From Runella aurantiaca (GTDB taxonomy: Bacteria; Bacteroidota; Bacteroidia; Cytophagales; Spirosomataceae), in NCBI RefSeq assembly GCF_003339505.1, contig NZ_QPIW01000002.1, positions 1 to 64,000 on the forward strand: DNA of 64,000 nt. The letters run 5' to 3'. Both the position numbers and the translations under genes were made by a program. Position 1 is the first letter of the stretch; each line of letters starts with the position of its first letter. Of this stretch, positions 60,117-64,000 are shown in pieces. The notes beneath the pieces are model-generated. The model saw only the letters and a list, made by a program, of their open reading frames with translations, did no database searches and was not told the origin of the DNA.

Positions 60117-60887
60117 TTAGAGCTCAAACCAAATCCGAAACTGCGCGGCTTTGTCTTTGCTGATGATAATTTCTTCTTTGACGGGCACGGTAAGCGACAA
60201 TTCTATTTTGCCCGAATAATGCGTTCGATAGCTTTCTAGCGCTTCTTTTCTGACGATGTATTGCCGGTTGGCCCGTATAAATTGGGTAGGGTCGAGTAGG
60301 TCTTCGATTTCATCGAGTGATTGATAATCCGTAATCAAGCGCTGATTATCGGTGGTGACGAGCCAAATGACTTCTTCCCTCACAAAATAAGCTACCCGCG
60401 TTTCGGGGACGGCAACCACCGCTCGCTGGTAATGAGCCGTAAAGCGATGCTTATATTGTTTTGCGGCTCGATGTTCTAAATCATGAAGTAAATCCCGTAA
60501 TTGATGAGAGAAAACTTCTTTATCTGGCGTGTTTTGCCAGCGACTAAATTTTTCAAAAGCAGACTTAAGGTATTCTTTATCAATGGGTTTTAGTAAATAA
60601 TCAATGCTGTTGACCTTAAAAGCCCGAATGGCGTATTCGTCATAAGCGGTGGTAAATATAATGGGACAGGATACCTTCAACTCATGAAAAATATCAAAGC
60701 TAACGCCGTCGGCCAATTGAATATCGGCCAGAATAAGGTCAGGTTCGGCGTTTTGTTTAAACCAGTTTAATGCCGCTTCTACACTGACCAGCGGTCCTAA
60801 GAGGGTTGCCTGTGGTAGGAGCTCTCGGACCAGTTTTTCCAGATTTTTGGCTACCAACGGCTCATCTTCAAGCATTAATATTTGCAT
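60117..60887 (-). CDS. LytTR-family response regulator
   Basis: A 256-residue regulator. The receiver has E7/D8 near the start, phospho-acceptor D55 (LILADIQLADG) and a K near YLLKPIDKEYL. The C-terminal LytTR DNA-binding domain spans about 150-250 (VWLVTTDNQRLITDYQSLDE core ITDYQSLDEIED; FIRANRQYIVRK). It is encoded after the LytS-type kinase, the usual order. Target genes are not identifiable from the sequence. Confidence 0.93.
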   Translation of the reverse strand: MQILMLEDEPLVAKNLEKLVRELLPQATLLGPLVSVEAALNWFKQNAEPDLILADIQLADGVSFDIFHELKVSCPIIFTTAYDEYAIRAFKVNSIDYLLKPIDKEYLKSAFEKFSRWQNTPDKEVFSHQLRDLLHDLEHRAAKQYKHRFTAHYQRAVVAVPETRVAYFVREEVIWLVTTDNQRLITDYQSLDEIEDLLDPTQFIRANRQYIVRKEALESYRTHYSGKIELSLTVPVKEEIIISKDKAAQFRIWFEL

Positions 60888-60984
60888 ACTTCGGGTTTTA
60901 AAGGAGTTTTAAAAGAAGTAGGAAGTACGAATTACGAAGTATTAACTTCACCCCTACCTCTTACTTTTCATCTCTTGTGTTCAC

Positions 60985-62016
60985 TCAGACAATCAAAGGT
61001 ATATACGCAACAAATTTTCCGTTGTGGATGACGGTCTCAAAAGGCGTATCAGTCAGGAATTTATACAAGTTTTTGAGGTTTTGCAGTCCCTGACCATTGG
61101 AGGTCTCCACCTGTTTTTTGGGTTGAATATTATTTTCAACTTTTAGATACTGGTCATCGGAACAAATCCGGATGGTGAGCGGGTGAACCGCGCTGACGAT
61201 ATTATGTTTGAGGGCATTTTCAATCAAAATTTGGAGTGTAACGGGCGTTATTTTTTTTTCAAGACTTTCGTCCGAAATCTGAAAATCAATCGTCAGAGAG
61301 GTCTCAAAACGTGTTTGAAGCAAAAAAACGTAGTTTTTTATAAAATCAATCTCGGTATAAAGTGGTACTAATCCTTTTTCTTTATGTTGTAAAACATACC
61401 TAAATACCTTCGAAAGCTGCTGTAAAAACTGCCGCGCTAAGTCGGGGTTTTCTTGAATCAGGCTGTCCAAAGAGGTCAGGCTGTTGAACAAAAAATGAGG
61501 ATTCAACTGGTTTTTTAAATTATCAAATTGTACTTGTGATTTTTCTTTTTCGAGGAGAATGGCACGGGTGGCATTTTCGCGCCATTTATGAAATAAATAA
61601 TCGGAAAGGTGCAGCACGTTGATGAGCAATACGACCAGAAATTGGGCGAAATACCCCGCCACTTTGGCTAAATCGGTGTACTGTTGGGCAATCAGTGAAC
61701 TGAAAGGGAAAAGGGACATCACCCATGAAACAGTAACTCCCGATACTACCAAAACAAAAACGAAGGTGAGTAATACCTGCGGAATCATGCGCATGATGAT
61801 GCCATTTTCGTAGGGGAAAAAGGAGTCGAAAAAATGATGGAGTTTACTGAAAAAAAACCATGAGATAACCATGACCGAACCTGAGATAAGGGCGAGAAAG
61901 AGATTGGCCTGCCACGGGATTTTAAAAACGTACCACCGCATCAGAAAGGCGCACACAATCAGAAATGTGATGACAACGATGAAGATTCGCGTTTTGGACG
62001 CAAGCGGATTTGACAT
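60985..62016 (-). CDS. LytS/YehU-type membrane histidine kinase
   Basis: A 343-residue kinase with four hydrophobic segments in the first 140 residues and a HisKA_7-like core QLNPHFLFNSLTSLDSLI with phospho-acceptor H174. The C-terminal ATPase has NALKHNI and GQGLQNL. No periplasmic sensor domain is seen, so sensing may occur in the membrane. An in-frame ATG 23 codons upstream is the alternative start; the ATG at 62016 gives the standard short N-terminus. Partner regulator 97 bases downstream. Confidence 0.9.
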   Translation of the reverse strand: MSNPLASKTRIFIVVITFLIVCAFLMRWYVFKIPWQANLFLALISGSVMVISWFFFSKLHHFFDSFFPYENGIIMRMIPQVLLTFVFVLVVSGVTVSWVMSLFPFSSLIAQQYTDLAKVAGYFAQFLVVLLINVLHLSDYLFHKWRENATRAILLEKEKSQVQFDNLKNQLNPHFLFNSLTSLDSLIQENPDLARQFLQQLSKVFRYVLQHKEKGLVPLYTEIDFIKNYVFLLQTRFETSLTIDFQISDESLEKKITPVTLQILIENALKHNIVSAVHPLTIRICSDDQYLKVENNIQPKKQVETSNGQGLQNLKNLYKFLTDTPFETVIHNGKFVAYIPLIV

Positions 62017-62219
62017 ACTTTGATTTTTTATCAAAGAAAGATAGTGAAACAGGATTGTCCAATTTTTAATGTTTGAAACCGTCAAAAACCCATAAGAAAC
62101 GGAAATAAAACCGATTGACTGCTATCTTTGCGTTGAATGTCGGAGAAAGGAAAACGGAGAGAAAGGAACGAGAAAAAAAGCAAATCGAAAATTAGTAACC
62201 ACAAATCGACACTGGAACA
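62017..62219. promoter_or_regulatory. Divergent region between kinase and carbonic anhydrase genes
   Basis: 203 bases. TATCTTTG followed by C at 62123-62130 matches the -7 element in the rightward direction, 89 bases before the carbonic anhydrase ATG. No convincing leftward promoter or gene was found. Confidence 0.4.
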
Positions 62220-62744
62220 ATGGCTCTTATAAAATCTGTGCGCGGCGCAACTCCCCAATACGGTCCTAACTGTTGGTTTGCCGACAACGCCACCGTTGTG
62301 GGTGAAGTTATCATGGGGGATTATTGCACAGTTTGGTTCAATGCCGTGGTGCGCGGCGATGTAAATACTATTCAAATGGGCGATTACGTCAATATTCAAG
62401 ACGGCGCCGTGATTCATTGTACCTATCAAAAAACCAAAACCATCATCGGCAACCACGTTTCTATTGCTCACAACGCCATTGTCCACGGGTGTACCATCGA
62501 AGATAAAGTGCTGATTGGGATGGGGGCCATCGTGATGGATGGTGTACACGTTGGAACAGGCTCAATCATTGCCGCTGGGGCGGTAGTAACCCAAGGGAAA
62601 ACGATTCCGCCAGGTACGATTTGGGCGGGTAATCCTGCCAAATACCTCAAAGACGTAACGCCCGACTTGGGTGAGGTGTTTATGCGCACCGCCAACAATT
62701 ATGTGATGTACGCGGGGTGGTTTAAGGAGGAAGATACTATCTGA
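62220..62744 (+). CDS. Gamma-class carbonic anhydrase-like hexapeptide protein
   Basis: A 174-residue left-handed beta-helix protein. Hexapeptide repeats run from NATVVGEVIMGDYCTVWFNAVVRGD (cores VVGEVIMGDYC and VVRGDVN) to IGMGAIVMDG. Metal ligands are the His in VIHC and the two in IAHNAIVHGC. Conserved for gamma-CA: R in VVRGD and Q/D pair in NIQDGAVI. Likely hydrates CO2, though many such proteins have unproved activity. Its end overlaps the convergent Uma2 gene by 8 bases. Confidence 0.9.
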   Translation: MALIKSVRGATPQYGPNCWFADNATVVGEVIMGDYCTVWFNAVVRGDVNTIQMGDYVNIQDGAVIHCTYQKTKTIIGNHVSIAHNAIVHGCTIEDKVLIGMGAIVMDGVHVGTGSIIAAGAVVTQGKTIPPGTIWAGNPAKYLKDVTPDLGEVFMRTANNYVMYAGWFKEEDTI

Positions 62745-63318
62745 AAACTTTTTCTAAAGCCGCTTCAAATCCCTCGAAAATCACCGATTGAGCGGGAGAT
62801 TGGTCATAAATGCCACCCAATTGGTATTGGCCGTTTTCGAGATAATAGACCTGTATCGCTTTTTCGCTCGGGATGGCAATCCAGTATTCACGTACCCCTG
62901 CTTTTTCGTACCAGTTAAACTTTTCGTTGAAGTCTTTTTTATACGTTGATGTCGAAGTGATTTCTACAATCAAATCGGGAGCACCTAGACAACCGTCTTC
63001 ATCCAATTTGGATTCATCACAAATCACACAAATATCAGGCTGCACTACGGTATAGATTTTCTCAGGGAAACGATCATTTCCAATGGGTAAACGTACATCG
63101 AATGGCGCTTCAAAGATGGTGCACAATTTCCCCTCAAAATGCTTATTCAGCAGGAAAGATAGTTTATTTGATACCCATTGATGCGCCATTTTCGGAGCAG
63201 GCGACATTCGGTAGATTTTCCCTTTGATAATTTCTACCTGCTCATCAAATCGCCATTTCAGGTAATCAGCGTAGGTATACGTACCGTTGGGGTCAAGCGA
63301 ATGGATGTCAGTAATCAT
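62737..63318 (-). CDS. Uma2-family (PD-(D/E)XK) endonuclease-like protein
   Basis: A 193-residue protein of the Uma2 restriction-endonuclease-like fold (DUF820). Motifs seen: YLKWRFDEQVEIIKGKIYRM core VEIIKGKIYRMSP, PDICVICDESKLDEDGCLGAPDLIVEI with the catalytic PD and E-V-E-like core (PDLIVEI), and KFNWYEKAGVREYWIA (core YEKAGVREYWI). These are common in Cyanobacteria and Cytophagales, often as many copies, with no established function. A TTG at 63336 would add 6 residues; I take the ATG at 63318. It overlaps the end of the carbonic anhydrase gene. Confidence 0.87.
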   Translation of the reverse strand: MITDIHSLDPNGTYTYADYLKWRFDEQVEIIKGKIYRMSPAPKMAHQWVSNKLSFLLNKHFEGKLCTIFEAPFDVRLPIGNDRFPEKIYTVVQPDICVICDESKLDEDGCLGAPDLIVEITSTSTYKKDFNEKFNWYEKAGVREYWIAIPSEKAIQVYYLENGQYQLGGIYDQSPAQSVIFEGFEAALEKVFR

Positions 63319-63400
63319 TGCGTTAGTTTTTAACAAAATTACCGTATTTCCGGGAAGATATTGTAATTTTCAGCGTTAAAAACACTCTTTCTTAATCGCT

Positions 63401-64000
63401 ATGTCCCAACGTCAGACTTCCTTACAACCGCCTAAAGCCCCCAAGATTCCGCACCGATTTGAATTACACAATGATGTCAGAACCGACGATTATTATTGGC
63501 TTCGCGAGCGTGAAAGCGCGCAGGTAATCGACTACCTGAATGCTGAAAATGCTTACACGGAAGCCGTTTTGGCGCCCGTCAGTGAGCTGCGGGAGAAATT
63601 GTTTTTGGAAATGAAGGCCCGTATCAAAGAAGAAGATGAATCGGTGCCGTATAAAATTGGGAATTACTATTATTATTATCGCTACGAACACGGCGGCGAG
63701 TACCCCGTGTATTGCCGTAAGCGAGAATCGTTGGCCGCAGCGGAAGAGATTATGCTCAATATCAACGAATTGGCCAAGGGCTATTCGTACTATAACGCCA
63801 CCTTTCCTGAAATTGCTGACAATGAGGAAATTGCGGCTTTTGGCGAAGATACCGTCAGCCGTAGGCTATACACGTTGAAATTTAAAAACCTTACTACGGG
63901 CGAGATGTATCCCGATGCTGTACCCGACACCGAAGGAGGAAACTACGCGTGGGCGGCCGATAATCAAACGATTTTTTATATTAGAAAACACACCGCTACG
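63401..64000 (+). CDS. ptrB: Oligopeptidase B-type S9 peptidase, N-terminal part (cut by window edge)
   Basis: An open frame from the ATG at 63401 to the window end, 200 codons without a stop. The start KAPKIPHRFELHNDVRTDDYYWLRERES (core RTDDYYWLRERE) is the characteristic opening of oligopeptidase B/prolyl oligopeptidase, followed by propeller strands: KIGNYYYYYRYEHGGEYPVYCRK (core YRYEHGGEYPVYCR), LAKGYSYYN, and ADNQTIFYIRK. The catalytic Ser-Asp-His domain lies outside. This family cleaves after basic residues in peptides; the S9A subgroup identification rests on these N-terminal motifs only. Confidence 0.85.
   Translation, partial: MSQRQTSLQPPKAPKIPHRFELHNDVRTDDYYWLRERESAQVIDYLNAENAYTEAVLAPVSELREKLFLEMKARIKEEDESVPYKIGNYYYYYRYEHGGEYPVYCRKRESLAAAEEIMLNINELAKGYSYYNATFPEIADNEEIAAFGEDTVSRRLYTLKFKNLTTGEMYPDAVPDTEGGNYAWAADNQTIFYIRKHTAT

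Noticed and set aside
1-64000. tRNA, rRNA or riboswitch
   Set aside because: Reading both strands I found no cloverleaf-like T-loop sequence, rRNA core or recognised riboswitch consensus; a covariance-model search would be needed to exclude small RNAs.

Overview
The window reads as chromosomal DNA of a member of the Bacteroidota, most likely order Cytophagales and close to the Spirosomaceae (Runella/Dyadobacter-like). That placement is inferred from the SusC/SusD pair, a type IX secretion (T9SS) C-terminal sorting domain, two DUF6089 proteins, many secreted glycan-active enzymes, intermediate G+C, and candidate promoters of the Bacteroidota form TTG-N18~20-TAnnTTTG. No rRNA, tRNA, CRISPR array, phage or plasmid gene was seen.

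Layout. 1-0.4 kb: C-terminal end of an IS982-type transposase, cut by the window edge. 0.4-1.6 kb: cell-wall amidase. 1.6-12.7 kb: a pectin utilization locus, with a LacI regulator divergent from an apparent operon kduD-kduI-susC-susD-PL10 pectate lyase-(pectin methylesterase + alpha/beta-hydrolase fusion). 12.7-16.1 kb: an H-NOX gas sensor overlapping a large PAS hybrid histidine kinase. 16.3-20.7 kb: lactonase-like propeller, DUF2264 protein, murF and a secreted protein with two similar halves. 20.8-29.7 kb: AraC regulator, acyl-CoA dehydrogenase, an AT-rich leucine-rich-repeat protein, an SDR reductase and MaoC hydratase pair, M28 peptidase, rhomboid, plsY and another SDR.

29.8-34.6 kb: ROK kinase, GH130 and DUF1080 enzymes, a Xer recombinase and an sdpR-sdpI-like pair with a clear operator palindrome. 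34.8-39.6 kb: OmpA-type lipoprotein-like protein, CBS protein, nadK and two DUF6089 barrels. 39.6-45.6 kb: dipeptide epimerase, then a Gfo/Idh/MocA oxidoreductase followed by a 1140-residue HEAT + double DUF1080 protein, a likely 3-keto-glycoside pathway. 45.7-50.1 kb: FkbM methyltransferase, a two-component system and a divergently transcribed secreted protein. 50.4-59.0 kb: adk, obg, a giant secreted esterase with nine Ig-like repeats and a T9SS tail, aroE, a phosphoesterase and ispH. 59.1-64.0 kb: fcl, a LytS/LytTR pair, gamma carbonic anhydrase, a Uma2 nuclease and the start of oligopeptidase B.

How it fits together. In the pectin locus, esterase and lyase would make unsaturated oligogalacturonides outside the inner membrane, SusCD would import them, and KduI/KduD would process the unsaturated uronate. 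The enzyme that releases the monomer (GH105/GH88) and the last steps (KdgK/KdgA) are not here. The best candidates for less-described biology are the HEAT-DUF1080-DUF1080 protein beside its oxidoreductase, the esterase fusion in the pectin operon, the H-NOX/hybrid-kinase operon, and the 16-bp sequence repeated in tandem before the AraC gene and found once before the lacI-type gene.
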